Shown here piece by piece: positions 1 through 9,889 of a stretch of DNA of 64,000 bases. A program made the position numbers and the translations under genes. This DNA comes from Massariosphaeria phaeospora (lineage: Eukaryota > Ascomycota > Dothideomycetes > Pleosporales): NCBI GenBank assembly GCA_011032825.1, contig JAADJZ010000008.1, forward strand, positions 248,001 to 312,000, given 5' to 3'. The notes beneath the pieces are model-generated. The model did no database searches and was not told the origin of the DNA. It saw only the letters and a list, made by a program, of their open reading frames with translations. Numbering within the stretch: position 1 is the stretch's first letter; every line of letters starts with the position of its first letter.

Positions 1-592
1 AGCGGGCAAGTCACACGAGCATCATTACCATGTTTTTTGGCCACGTACGTGGCTGGGTCCTGGGAATCTCTTTTTTGCTATCTGAGTGCGCCCAAGGTTG
101 ATATCTGAGGTTTTGGGTCCGAGCGCGGTTAAGCGAGCGCGGGACTACGCTGAGCCGGCCTTGACTATCTCTACCCACCCTCACACTTCTATCACAACAC
201 TACCTTGTGCTGGATACGATGGAAGACTGCAGCTTTTTTTACAGTTCCATACCGCCACCACTATGAGAACTCAGAAGCATTAGAGGCCGTCGACCTGGAG
301 AGTAGCCTGATTCGCAGGATGCCTCGGCTCGACACCTGCGGGCGGGCAATCCGGACGCATTCAGGCCTCCAAGAGCTGACATCTCCGCAACCCCACCCTC
401 ACTTCATGCGCGGCCATTTGCGACAAGCCATATTTGTGGTATCAGATCTCATGTTCATCACCTACCTACTACACTGCCACCCGCGGCCCTCATGAAGACC
501 GGCCTGCACTTGGTTCAGCGCGCGGCCTCGAGCTCCGCATAGAGCCTGCATAGTACCCGCATACCATCTTGTTCGCGGCTGGAGCGTTCAAG
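1..592. other. intergenic, upstream of GH76 gene
   Basis: Several short overlapping reading frames are present but none has a recognisable domain, a signal peptide or a credible splice pattern. I see no RNA gene here. The last 150 bases presumably hold the promoter and leader of the downstream gene. Confidence 0.5.
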
Positions 593-2404
593 ATGAGGCT
601 CGTTCGCATGGCTTTAGGAACGCGACTCGTGAGAGTCTTTGCGCTGGTACTGGCACTTTCTCCGTTCCTTGCATCGGCGCGGGAGAGCGACCAGCAGCCC
701 TTAGCGGGTAAGTGACACGACACCTCCACTCTTCACAGCAACGTGCTAACAGTCTCAATAGACCCAGCCTACACACCCGAAAAGCAGGATGACCTCCGCT
801 CTCTCAACCCCTCTCCTTACTCTCCGGATGCACCGCACGATGCGGCTCCTACCAGCGCATGCGCCCTCACCCACGTTGCCACCGCGAACAGCCCCGGCAA
901 ACTCCACGATGCGATCTCGACCATGCAGACCGAATACTTCGCGCTCTGGCTCGGAAAATGGACAACGGCCGTAGACTGGACAGCCGCCGTCATGAACACG
1001 TATCTAACAGGCGTGCTCTCCGCACTCTCCGGGACCTCCGACCGCTCACGGACCCTCGACAGCGAGGCGCAAAAGGTCGAGAACGAGATAAACAAATACT
1101 TCAGCCAGAGCACAACGTATTTCTTCGGTGAAGACATCTTCGCAATCCGCAATCAAGCGTTCGATGACATGCTGTGGGTAGTGCTGGGGTGGCTGGACAG
1201 TATAAAGTTTATCGAGGCGCATACGGGGCGACATTTCCCAAGAGCAACGGAGCAAGATGAAGGGGATTGGCATGGAACGCAGTTTATACCGGTGTTTTCG
1301 CACCGCGCGCGTGTGTTTTATGAGTTAGCAGAGGAAGGCTGGGGCGAGAAACTCTGTGGCGGCGGCATGGTCTGGAATCCACGGCTCCTGCCGTATAAGA
1401 ACGCGATCACGAACGAGCTATTCATATCCGCGAGTGTGGAGATGTATCTGCATTTCCCGGGCGACAACAACTCGTCGCCGTTCATGGTAGCGGCAAAGGG
1501 CAACGAGGGGTCCTCCACATACGACGCGAAATTCCTGACCAACGCGGTCGCCGGCTACGACTGGCTCAAGAACAGCAACATGACCAACGAGCAAGGTCTT
1601 TACGTCGACGGATTCCACATCAAAGACCACGCCCACAACCGCAGTAAAACCGAGTGCGACGAGCGCAACGAGATGGTGTACTCATACAATCAAGGCGTCG
1701 TTCTGACCGGTCTGCGCGGCCTCTGGGAAGCTACTGGAAACCTAACATACCTCCTCGACGGGCACGAGTTGATCCGCAACGTCATGCACGCTACAGGCTG
1801 GACCTCGTCGTCGACCTCCTCCCCTATCACTTCATCAACTTGGTCTGGCCTCGGCGCAGACGGCATTCTCACCGAACTCTGCGACCCTGCCGGTGCCTGC
1901 AGCCAAGACGGGCAAACTTTCAAAGGCATATTCTTCCACCACCTCGTCGCGTTCTGTGCGCCCTTACCAGCAACGCCTGTGCAGCGCGGTAAGACGTTTG
2001 CTGCGGGCCGTGAACTGAGGGTCTTGCATCGGCGCTCGTGTAATGGGTATTTGAAGTGGGTAGTGCATAACGCTGGAGCGGCGTGGAGCACAAGAGATGA
2101 GAAGGGCAGGTTTGGCGCGTGGTGGGGCGTGGGCGGAGAGGCCGGCCTGAGGGATGCTGCGCTCCTTCCACAGGGAGCCGTGGACTACCGGAATAAAGAC
2201 CCGAGGTTTGCTATGGCCGACGGCGACAGCCACCAGGAACCGGTGTTTAGACGCATGTCGAAGGGTCCTCCTGTGCACGGCAAAGGCGATCTGAACAATC
2301 GCGGTCGGGGCCGCACGGTTGAGACGCAGGGAGGTGGTGTCGCAGTTTTAAGAGCCGAGCGGGAGTTTTTGCGGCGGTGGGGGGAGGGCGAAGCCGACGA
2401 TTGA
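593..2404 (+). CDS. secreted GH76 family alpha-1,6-mannanase-like protein
   Basis: Two exons, 593-707 and 762-2404, give a protein of about 585 aa. Exon 1 encodes a signal peptide (hydrophobic VFALVLALSPFLASA). The intron has GTAAGT, a TGCTAAC branch site at 744-750 and an AG at 761, and the split Asp codon restores the frame exactly. The ATG at 593 is preferred over an internal one at 743 because only it supplies the signal peptide. The FDD motif around residues 172-174 matches the catalytic Asp pair of GH76, and the later segment ERNEMVYSYNQGVVLTG is typical of fungal GH76. These enzymes act on alpha-1,6-mannan, probably in wall assembly or as transglycosidases (Dfg5/Dcw1 are relatives). 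Unlike Dfg5, the C-terminus (about 80 residues, basic, ending EADD) shows no GPI signal, so a soluble secreted form is inferred. Confidence 0.88.
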
Positions 2405-3083
2405 CGACGACGATGATCTGTATATGACTGTGATTATCTATCAACTAACGTACATGATGTGTATACAATTTCTGACACTCTGGAACTATTCTTTCGGCAC
2501 CGAGGCTGCAATTCGCATCCACGAACTGAGAACTGACTGCAACGCAAGCCTTGAGGAAGAGCATAACCTGCCAGGCCGCGCCTCCTCTGCCACTCTACGT
2601 AGCTCTCCAACACTGCGCAGCACCACCTGGCAGGCGCCTCGCTCACGACTGCTTGTGCGAACAATCCCAATGTCCGCATCGCCTTGACCTCCTGCTGACT
2701 CTACAGGGCGCCTTCTCTCTTTCGTCTACGTCCATCGCCAGCGCCTCCTCTCCTCGTCCGCGGTCCACGCAGTGCGCACTTGCCATTCACACAATCTGAC
2801 ACTGGTTGGAGAGGGAGGAGGGGGGGCGTTGGGAAATTCCACGGATGCTCTAGACGCGCTTGCTGATGTGCTCTGACATCAGACTACCACCATATAGGGG
2901 CGTTGGCAAGTGATGAGAAGGAGGAACATGGACTACATTTCTCTTCGTTCCGCGTTCCTTTCGCTCCTCATACCTCTCGCTCTTCTGTCTTCTCACTCCT
3001 CACTCCCCTCGCTCCCCCTTTCCCTCGCTCGTCTTGTCTCTAGCCCACCGTGTCTTTCGTCTCTTTCATACATCTGGCTCGTC
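2405..3083. other. intergenic between GH76 and zinc-finger family copy A
   Basis: No supported gene. The last 150 bases are a pyrimidine-rich tract (about 2940-3080) of the kind common in fungal promoters and leaders just before the ATG at 3084. The upstream open frame from 2910 is in frame with that ATG but encodes only a Ser/Leu-rich stretch, so I treat it as leader. Confidence 0.4.
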
Positions 3084-4306
3084 ATGTTGCAGGCTTCTGG
3101 TGCTAAGCGGTCGCCGTCCCCCCCACAAGAGCTTCCACGCAAGAGGACGATGCAGCTAGGGACAAGATCGGTCCCAATCCAGCTGGACTCTGACCCGGGC
3201 GAAGACGAGCAGCCTGACACTGGAGAGGAGGTAGTCGACGGTTATGATGGCAAATTCAAGGATGACACCCATGTCAATCCATTGATGATGCTTGGGGACT
3301 TGGAACACGACCTCCTGGTCTCATCTGGACAGCTGGGCAACAGGCCTGTCCAACCAATACTGATGCTCGGGGACTCGGCACACGACGGACCAGTGAAACG
3401 CGCCATCCCACTGTCCACCAGGATGAGCCAGTCCACCAAGAAGGATCGTCGCGACGCTCCAGGACGGGTCCTTCGCCGCGCTCCATCTCCGCCGACAACT
3501 GTCACTCGTGAACACAGCGACATTCAATACACAGTTCCCCAACACGCGATTCGTCCGCAAGGCTCAACAACCCCTCTTGCCAACCAAATCAGATAGATTT
3601 GCCCGTTTACTTCGTGTGGTGACCGGTTTGACTCACAGGCGCTATTGAACACTCACGTTCATGTCCGACACGGTCGCGCCACAGTCAGTTCGATTGACGA
3701 GGACCTGTTAGAGGACGATACGTACAAGGTGCCTTGTAAATTCGCAGAGTACGCAAATTGCAAGAAGAAATTCCAGACATACCAACTCTCCAACTCGGTC
3801 TGCAGGCATCGAAACTTGCCACTTGAACCCGGCCCCTTTACGTGTCCGTGGCAGCAGTACAACAAGTGCGAATTTACTGCGATGGAGAAGAGTTCCATCA
3901 ACGATCACGCTCGAAAACACAAAGATGAAATCAGGAGTAAGTATTGTTGGCACTGTTGCTCACGTCAAGTGTCTAACTGTATACAGGTCCATTCCGTTGC
4001 CACCTGTGCGACGTCCACTTCGCCGAGATGTTTACGCTAGCCGCCCATGTCTCAAGATGCACAGGGGATGGATATGCCGAGCGATTCACTTCTTATCGAT
4101 ATGTCTTCGGTCAGGACCTGCCTAGTATTATCATCGTCGTGAGAAGCAGCTGTGACCCGCCCGACTCTTGGAAAGCTAGCACGTCCAGCAGAGAGGAGGG
4201 GTTGCACCTGTTTGGACGCAAAGTTCTCCAGCATTTTCACTCGATATACGGTTTCCGAAATCAAAGTGCGGTTATGCATATGGTGTACAACGCGCCAACA
4301 CGATAG
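3084..4306 (+). pseudogene. acidic zinc-finger family, copy A, interrupted by in-frame TAG
   Basis: Exons 3084-3936 and 3987-4306 (intron GTAAGT, branch TCTAACT, ACAG) would give about 390 aa if the TAG at 3594-3596 (codon 171) is passed. The N-terminus starts MLQA and has MQLGTRSVPIQLDSD, then LGDLEHDLLVSSGQLG. Directly after the TAG the same frame continues with a C2H2-like finger (ICPFTSC...LLNTH), a second Cys/His segment (CPWQQYNKC...HARKH) and, across the intron, a third finger CHLCDV...AAHVSRC (C-x2-C-x12-H-x3-C). Copy C (6464-7287) has Trp (IRWVCPF) where this copy has the stop, so TGG has become TAG. The family is not one I recognise; DNA or RNA binding is inferred only from the fingers. 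Either a recent pseudogene or a gene needing readthrough or recoding. Confidence 0.6.
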
Positions 4307-4814
4307 TTGCCTGGCGAATCCCACTTTAACGCCATCCTTTACTATGAACAGAACTATTCCATAAAAGCCCGACATAGTCACAGATTTACGATGTCTTGCT
4401 AAATTTGCAGGGCGCACTGTCCTGTCAATTGCTTCGCTCGCCAGCTCAGATACCAAGCCCACCCTTATAACTGATTGTAAGACATCCAGGCTGTCTCCAA
4501 TGTCCTGCTAACACTCGCAGGGCGCGCTTACCTGCCACTTGCATTGCTAGCTAGTACCTCCATCTCGAGACACATCGGGTGCCCGCTGCTCGTGTAGCTC
4601 AAACTACACCTTCCCCAGGCGTCACGGATGTCTGGAGGGAAGTCAGACCATGACATGAACATGGCGGCAGGCGGAATCCACATGTATTTGTTGATCCCAT
4701 CCATTCCGACAGAATCTTCTTGTCTTCTCCACTGCATTTGTCTTCTGCTCTCCACTCGTCAGCTCATCGGGCCTGCTGTCACTCCACGCTACGCTCATCA
4801 ATCTCGTCGATACA
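4307..4814. other. intergenic between family copies A and B
   Basis: No gene supported. Two similar blocks about 115 bases apart (near 4406-4450 and 4518-4560, each beginning GCAGGGCGC and followed by CCTG(T/C)CA) look like a degenerate tandem duplication. Confidence 0.35.
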
Positions 4815-5471
4815 ATGCTGCGGGCCGCCTCCAAGGACAAGAGACTACTACCTAGTCCGCAAAAGTCCAGCTCAGCGAAGAGATTGCAGCTCGGGACTCG
4901 CAACGCCCCAATCAACATCGACGACTCCGATGACGACCACGCCGACCATGTCGACCGCCTTGACCAGGTAGACCGCCTTGACCACGTCGACCACGTCGAC
5001 AGCGAGACATCTCTGCCGGGCAAACCTGCTTTGAAGGGCAAGTCTCCTGTGGACGACGATTCGTATGAAGACAGTAACGGACAAATATGCGATGGAGCGT
5101 TGAAAGAGATAGAAGAGGATGAAGATGGTGGAGAGTGCCATGGCGAGGTGCGTGATGGCGAAGAACAGGGAGAAAGTGAAGATGAAGAGCTAGAAGAGGA
5201 TGGCGATGAAGAGCGAGGTGAAGGGTCGACCAGCGTGTATAAGGGGATGTTACGCGGAGACTTGGAACATGACCTGCTCCTCGTCTCTGGTAGCCTGGGT
5301 ACACATTTTGGCAGACGCGCAACACGCCCGCTATCTGCGGAGAAGTACCCCAAGTCTAATGCCGGGTATTATATTGTTGGTCGGCCTCGATGGGTTTTCC
5401 TGTCAATCTACAAACTGGCTAGCTTGGATCGCGAGAGTACCCGCCTTCGAGTTATTTATTCGTATGCCTAA
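4815..5471 (+). CDS. acidic zinc-finger family, copy B, lacking the fingers
   Basis: Single open frame of 218 aa. It begins MLRAASKDKR, has LQLGTRNAPINIDDSDDD near residue 30 and RGDLEHDLLLVSGSLG near residue 152, matching copies A and C. Between these it carries a short internal repeat (variants of VDRLD and VDHVD, about residues 43-56) and a long Glu/Asp-rich stretch. After about residue 172 homology to the family ends; no Cys/His finger follows in this frame. It may be a truncated paralogue, or the remaining exons may have decayed; a weak open frame continues to about 5682. It lies 0.5 kb downstream of copy A in the same orientation, so the pair is a tandem duplication. Function unknown. 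Confidence 0.5.
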   Translation: MLRAASKDKRLLPSPQKSSSAKRLQLGTRNAPINIDDSDDDHADHVDRLDQVDRLDHVDHVDSETSLPGKPALKGKSPVDDDSYEDSNGQICDGALKEIEEDEDGGECHGEVRDGEEQGESEDEELEEDGDEERGEGSTSVYKGMLRGDLEHDLLLVSGSLGTHFGRRATRPLSAEKYPKSNAGYYIVGRPRWVFLSIYKLASLDRESTRLRVIYSYA

Positions 5472-6463
5472 GCTAATGCACACACTTAACAGTAGGCATA
5501 TGACAGTTGACAGGGGAATCTATTGGGCCCGATACTCATCCGCGGATATCAGGCAGGGCATCGAATCTCGCATTGCAAAGACACCACCAGCCTCTAAAGC
5601 TGTGAATAATCTGGTCATGTCGTGGGATATCGCACAGTCGAGCAAAGACAACTCTGTTGGAAATTTGGTCAGTCGTCACTGAGCAGGATGCGAATCTCGG
5701 GGGGCGCAATGAAGTGGATATGGCAGCCGTCTTCAACTAGTATGTATACAATCTGGCAAGGACACCTCAGCTGGCCATCCTGTCTTATGATCTCTAGCTA
5801 GCATATGGTTTACGTTACACAGTCATGCTATGAATATTTGACGATTTTCTGATTTCACGTCACAAACCCTTTATGTTGATACGGTCTTCAACTGCGGCAC
5901 TCGTAGGTTAAGTTCGTGCCGCAGCATAGGAATGGAACTTATGTGAATATAGGGAGAGCGCTTGCTGTGTCTGAGTGGAAACTAAAATTTATTTACAGTT
6001 GGCGCAAGACATGCCCAATCAAAATATCAATAATAGAGCAATAGAGCCTCTCACAAAGTCAAACTGGTTGAAGGTAAGGTCATCGCGACATGCTGCAGCT
6101 AGTTTGAATTAATACTTTCTACTTCTACTTCTTAACTCGTAATAGCAACTAACACGATAGTTAGGAGCCTGGGACTGATGCTAACTCGCTAAGAAGTGGA
6201 TCGTTTGTTCGACATAGCCGTCGCTATCGCACTGGGCAATATGCGCGGCAAGCGTATAGATATCAGCGAAGTACACACCACAGCCCAAGTGAAACCGCTA
6301 CAGACCTGCGAGTAGTTAGGAACTGATAGGAGCTAGACACGTAAAGAAAAGGAAAACCACCTACTCTTCTCGTCGGATTGAGGAGGCTTCGTGTGCGCCT
6401 CAATTTTGTCCTGAGGATAACAGAAGGGACCAGGCTGGAGAGGAAGGTTGCAATGTCTGTGGT
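5472..6463. other. gene-poor, fairly AT-rich spacer
   Basis: No supported gene. Short frames only, many TA dinucleotides. It separates tandem copies A and B from inverted copy C and may contain decayed C-terminal parts of copies B and C, which I could not align by eye. Confidence 0.35.
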
Positions 6464-7287
6464 TCAGCGCGGTATTGAACGTTTAGAATAGTTTAGTGCA
6501 AATAGCATATTTTGCTGGTTTACAGGGAATTTTAAAGCTTCTGTCTTTATTGGGTCGTCTTCAAACGTAGTAACAGTAGTCCTCCAATATTTCCGTCTAA
6601 CATGCTCATTTAATGCTGCCTGGACATCAAAACTCAAAGCACATGTCTTGAACGGACACACCCATCTAATGCGAGGCGCAAACGGAGCAATAGCCCCCCG
6701 AGGAAGGATCGAAGGGACAGTCGGCACAGGTACTTGAGAAGTATAGCTGAAGGGCTGAGCGGGGGCTGAAGCGTACAACCTATCCTTCTTTGCTTGTTCA
6801 TGTGCAAGTCGCTTGCGAGTAGACTTGGGTAGAGCCGACTTGGGGTCAGTATGCGGTATAATACGACTAGCAGATTGTGCTGGATCGACGGCAAGATGCT
6901 GCAGGGGTGACGGCGAGGGTGAGGTGAATAACTGCCCGGAAACTAAAAGCAGATCCTGGTTTAGGTCACCCAATATCAGTGGGCCAGCGCGGCTTCGCTC
7001 GACAGAGATGTTGGTGTCTTCTTTACCCGCAGCAAATTGGAAGCCGTCAGAGTCTTCATCTTCTAAATCTGGTACGAAATCTCGCACAGCGCGACCAGTC
7101 CGAGCTCGCTTGGTGTTGTGACGCGTCCCGGCGAGGAAGTCGCTGTCATCGTCCCCAGTGGCTGGAGATTGCCAGTAATACCTTCTTCTTCCGAGTCGTC
7201 AAGACAAATCGGCGCATTTAGCGTGCCCAACTGGATTGTCTGGGCGCGCGGTGTAGAGCGGCTCCGCTTGCCACCAGCCCGCAGCAT
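6464..7287 (-). CDS. acidic zinc-finger family, copy C (frame change in N-terminal third)
   Basis: Reads leftwards from ATG at 7287: MLRAGGKRSRS, then IQLGTLNAPICLDDSEEE, then after a frame change LEDEDSDGF, LGDLNQDLLLVSGQLF, and a finger VCPFKTCALSF...LNEHVRR. The frame change is explained if 7181-7069 is a 113-nt intron (GTATTA donor, TACCAG acceptor, phase 1, split Asp codon), giving 236 aa. Alternatively a one-base indel joins the frames, because the middle segment is also open (TGDDDSDFLAG, then a basic KRART stretch). After the first finger the match to copy A continues (WRTTVTTFEDD against GRATVSSIDED) and then fades before the stop, so the second and third fingers are lost. Opposite strand to copies A and B. 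Confidence 0.5.
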
Positions 7288-7857
7288 TGTAGGTTGTAAA
7301 CTGAAGAAAGCAGAAATGGAGAAGGAGAGGGAAGACGATGTGAGGATTCCCGCCGAACATCGGGGGATCGTCTGCTTCTTAAGGGAAGCTGCTGCCCCTT
7401 ATGACGTGCTATTATGTGTTCCGGAAGGCGCGTCCTAGAGGAAGGCGCAACATCGGGAAGGCGCGCTCTATACCGCGGGCGCTGAAGTTATCATCGTGAG
7501 GGAGCTGCTGGGTCTGACAGTTAGCATTACTCCGTGTTCCTCCATGCTGGTGCGAGCGCAGACCTCAGCTTCCAAGCTAGCTGTTGTGGAGAGGCAGGGC
7601 CTGGTAAATTTAGCAGCGCTTCTTGTCCTACTGAGGATGACATGGTGCTGGCGAGGGCGATGGCAAGAGCGTTGGCAAGAGCTCGCCGCTGAGTAAACTC
7701 AAACCTCCCTCCACGACATGTAGCTAAAATAGCTTGGAGTTGGAAAGGGATTGGAGAATTCGCCTTTCTTATTGCAATTTCGCGCCCTTCGGGCTCACGT
7801 CTAGCAATTCCAGCCGCCCGCACTTGGTCTGGCGATAGGCCTAATTTCTTGTCGGAT
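7288..7857. other. region with an unassigned minus-strand open frame
   Basis: Contains promoter sequence for copy C and a 120-aa minus-strand frame (7889 to 7527: QVRAAGIARREPEGREIAIRK) of unknown nature that directly follows the acidic ORF remnant at 7858-8256. The motif GAAGGCGCG or GGAAGGCGC recurs three times at about 7423-7465. Confidence 0.3.
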
Positions 7858-8256
7858 TTATCTGAGCTTTGGCGGTAAGTCACACACATAGACTAGCTGG
7901 GGGATATCGAGGAGTCGCGAAAAGTAGGGTTCAGGACCCTGGAGGCGAAGCGTTGTGGGCTTCCTAGACTTCGGGAGATCTTCGTCATGTTCAGATTGAG
8001 CTTCATCCTCATCCTCTTCGTCCTGCAGAGGCAATAACTCCTCGTCATCTTCTTCACCCGGCGGCTCCTGCTGTCACAACCTCTTAGCTGCTCCTTTGGT
8101 AGTCTGGTTTGTTGCAATCCGTATGCTAGGTGGGCGTTGGCCCCTCTTCTTGACAGGAATCGTGGCGGGATCCAGGTACCACAAGTCTCCTCCCGAGATG
8201 TACCTAAAGTAACTACCAGCTTCACATTCATGCGGAAAACTTCCACATGGACCCAC
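7858..8256 (-). pseudogene. acidic ORF remnant with in-frame TGA
   Basis: On the minus strand one frame runs from 8256 to the TAA at 7858-7860, broken only by a TGA at 8074-8076. Before the stop it encodes a basic segment (IPVKKRGQRPPSIRIATNQ); after it, an acidic stretch (EEDDEELLPLQDEEDEDE) and then KPTTLRLQGPEPYFSRLLD. I do not recognise the family, and there is no obvious intron that would remove the TGA. The composition is clearly protein-like, so I regard it as a broken or exon-incomplete gene rather than chance. The zinc-finger family copies lie nearby, but the family signature motif is absent. Confidence 0.35.
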
Positions 8257-8683
8257 CTGCTCTCAAGACGAAAATGGCAAGGAGCTCCACTCGATGGATC
8301 AATTTGTTCGATTCGAGGTTGAACGAGGTAGCTGCCACGGAATAACTTCGCCACCCGGGCCCACCGAACCATCGAACCCATCGTTGACCTCTCGAACCCA
8401 CCACATACTGTAGTGTAAACACAATATTAGTATCAAATCGGGAGCCTGACATACCCATGGCAATGAGCCGCAGAAAATACAATGCTGGCTATTAATTTGT
8501 GCTATATTAGAAGTGCAGACAGGTACCTGTGAGAAGAGTCTGGCAGTCCAGAGGTAGAACTACAAGACTCTAATGCAACACACCAGATGCAAGCCCCTAA
8601 AAGCGTGTAGCTGCTTCATCACATCAAGCTTTCCTGCGTCGACGAGTGCAGACATCTCGGCCTCATAGTGCAAGGCGAAGCTG
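8257..8683. other. no supported gene
   Basis: Short frames only. A minus-strand frame covering 8724-8556 (segment FALHYEAEMSALVDAGKLDVMKQLHAF) is open and protein-like; it continues in another frame the exon starting at 8724 described in the next entry. Confidence 0.3.
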
Positions 8684-8959
8684 CTACCAAATCGCGTAGT
8701 CACCAAGAACGTATACAACAATGTCTAGGCAAAGTTAGTACAACATGATGTAAGCGCATGACCCTACTCACAGGATGAGGCGCCAGAGCCGGCCCATCTC
8801 GATGCTGAGATGAACCGGGAGCTTGATTTCGACGTTTTAACGCGCTAGCTGGGCGAATCCAGTACCTGTCGAACCCTCCTGTGCCCGCTGAACATTGCGC
8901 ATGGTATCAATCGTTCCGCAGATACGGCCGAAAAATGCATTTCCGGCCACGCCCATCAT
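8684..8959 (-). other. intron-containing unit just downstream of Y14 (3'UTR intron or small gene)
   Basis: A well-formed intron lies on the minus strand at 8771-8725: GTGAGT donor, TACTAAC at 8740-8734, CTAG acceptor, 47 nt. It begins 212 nt after the Y14 stop codon on the same strand. Two readings are possible. (1) It is an intron in the Y14 3'UTR. (2) It belongs to a separate small gene: the ATG at 8959 opens a 40-codon frame (MMGVAGNAFFGRICGTID) ending at 8837, and if a second intron 8865-8805 (weaker GTACTG donor, CTCAG acceptor) is also used, the frame closes over three exons (8959-8866, 8804-8772, 8724-8684) to a 55-aa protein ending YIVVYVLGDYAIW. I do not recognise either peptide. Confidence 0.4.
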
Positions 8960-8983
8960 TCAGCAGTCAACGCCGCAAATATC

Positions 8984-9545
8984 TCAATCTTCCAAGTCGT
9001 CTCCCTCCCGGCCCGGGCTCTTGCTCCTCGCGCGGTCGCCTCCGCGAGCACCCCCACCTCCAGCCCGCCGATCGTTGTCGCGGGCGCGGCCCTTGCCAGG
9101 CGGCGGCGGGCGGACAAACGCAAAGTCGACGGTGATTTGCTGCTCGAGTAGTTCCTGGCCGTCGGCGCCAGCGATGGCAGCGTTCGCCTCGTCGAGGGTC
9201 GGGTATTCAATGAGGACGTAGCCCTGCGCGCGCAGCTGCAGTTAGCACAAGTTGCACATCTAACGATGTCAACTCAGCACCGACCTTCACGTAACCCGTC
9301 CGCCGGTCCAGGTTCATGTGCAGGTTCTTGATGGAGCCGAACTCGCCGAACATGTCGTGCAGATCCTCCTCGGTCGCCTCTTCGTGCACGTTGCCGATGA
9401 TGATGATCCAGCCTTCGATGGAGCGGACACCTGTGGCGCCGGCTTGGGTGCGCGCGTCGCTGGCTTTGGGGTCGGCCGGGGCATTTTCGGTGCCCTCGGT
9501 GGCGTGCTCCGGCTGGTCAATGTCCATTGTTTCGGTGTCGGCCAT
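8984..9545 (-). CDS. Y14/RBM8A, RNA-binding core protein of the exon junction complex
   Basis: Exons 9545-9285 and 9223-8984 give 166 aa. The protein has an acidic N-terminus ([10 protein letters not shown]), then [42 protein letters not shown], which is the RRM of Y14 with its RNP2, and across the intron [18 protein letters not shown] (RNP1 region), ending in a Gly/Arg/Ser tail ([13 protein letters not shown]). The acceptor at 9224 is chosen because it restores the KGY-x-LIEYP of the family; an AG 12 nt earlier would add four residues (LRAQ). Y14 pairs with Mago, locks eIF4A3 on spliced mRNA, and supports nonsense-mediated decay. The open frame extends 20 codons upstream of the chosen ATG, but the family starts near MADT or similar. 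The unit at 8684-8959 follows at once on the same strand. Confidence 0.93.
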
Positions 9546-9889
9546 ATTGAACGGTGTGGGGCGGGGGTGTTGATATGGTTGTCGAGAGCGCGCCCGATAA
9601 CTCACGCACGGAGTTTAGAAAGCGTCGGCAAAAACTGCCCGCCAAGCCCGTGAGAGGCTAGACTAGAGTGAGGCTAGCGGGGTTTGGCTTCAGATCATTC
9701 CAACATGGATGAAATGGATACACAGCGTACAACTCTTCACGTGGAACAGGAACTGCTAGCAAAGCTGCATGGTTTCGTCACGTTCAAGGTGCTCATGCAT
9801 TAACGACATTGTAGTGCCATGTAAGTAGGCATTCTGCATGACAAACAATCACTACTCATTTTGCCTGCCCCCAATATCATGTAGTTCCA
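9546..9889. other. intergenic between Y14 promoter and HET gene 3' end
   Basis: No gene seen. It holds the Y14 upstream region and the 3' end of the HET gene; both genes are transcribed leftwards. Confidence 0.4.
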
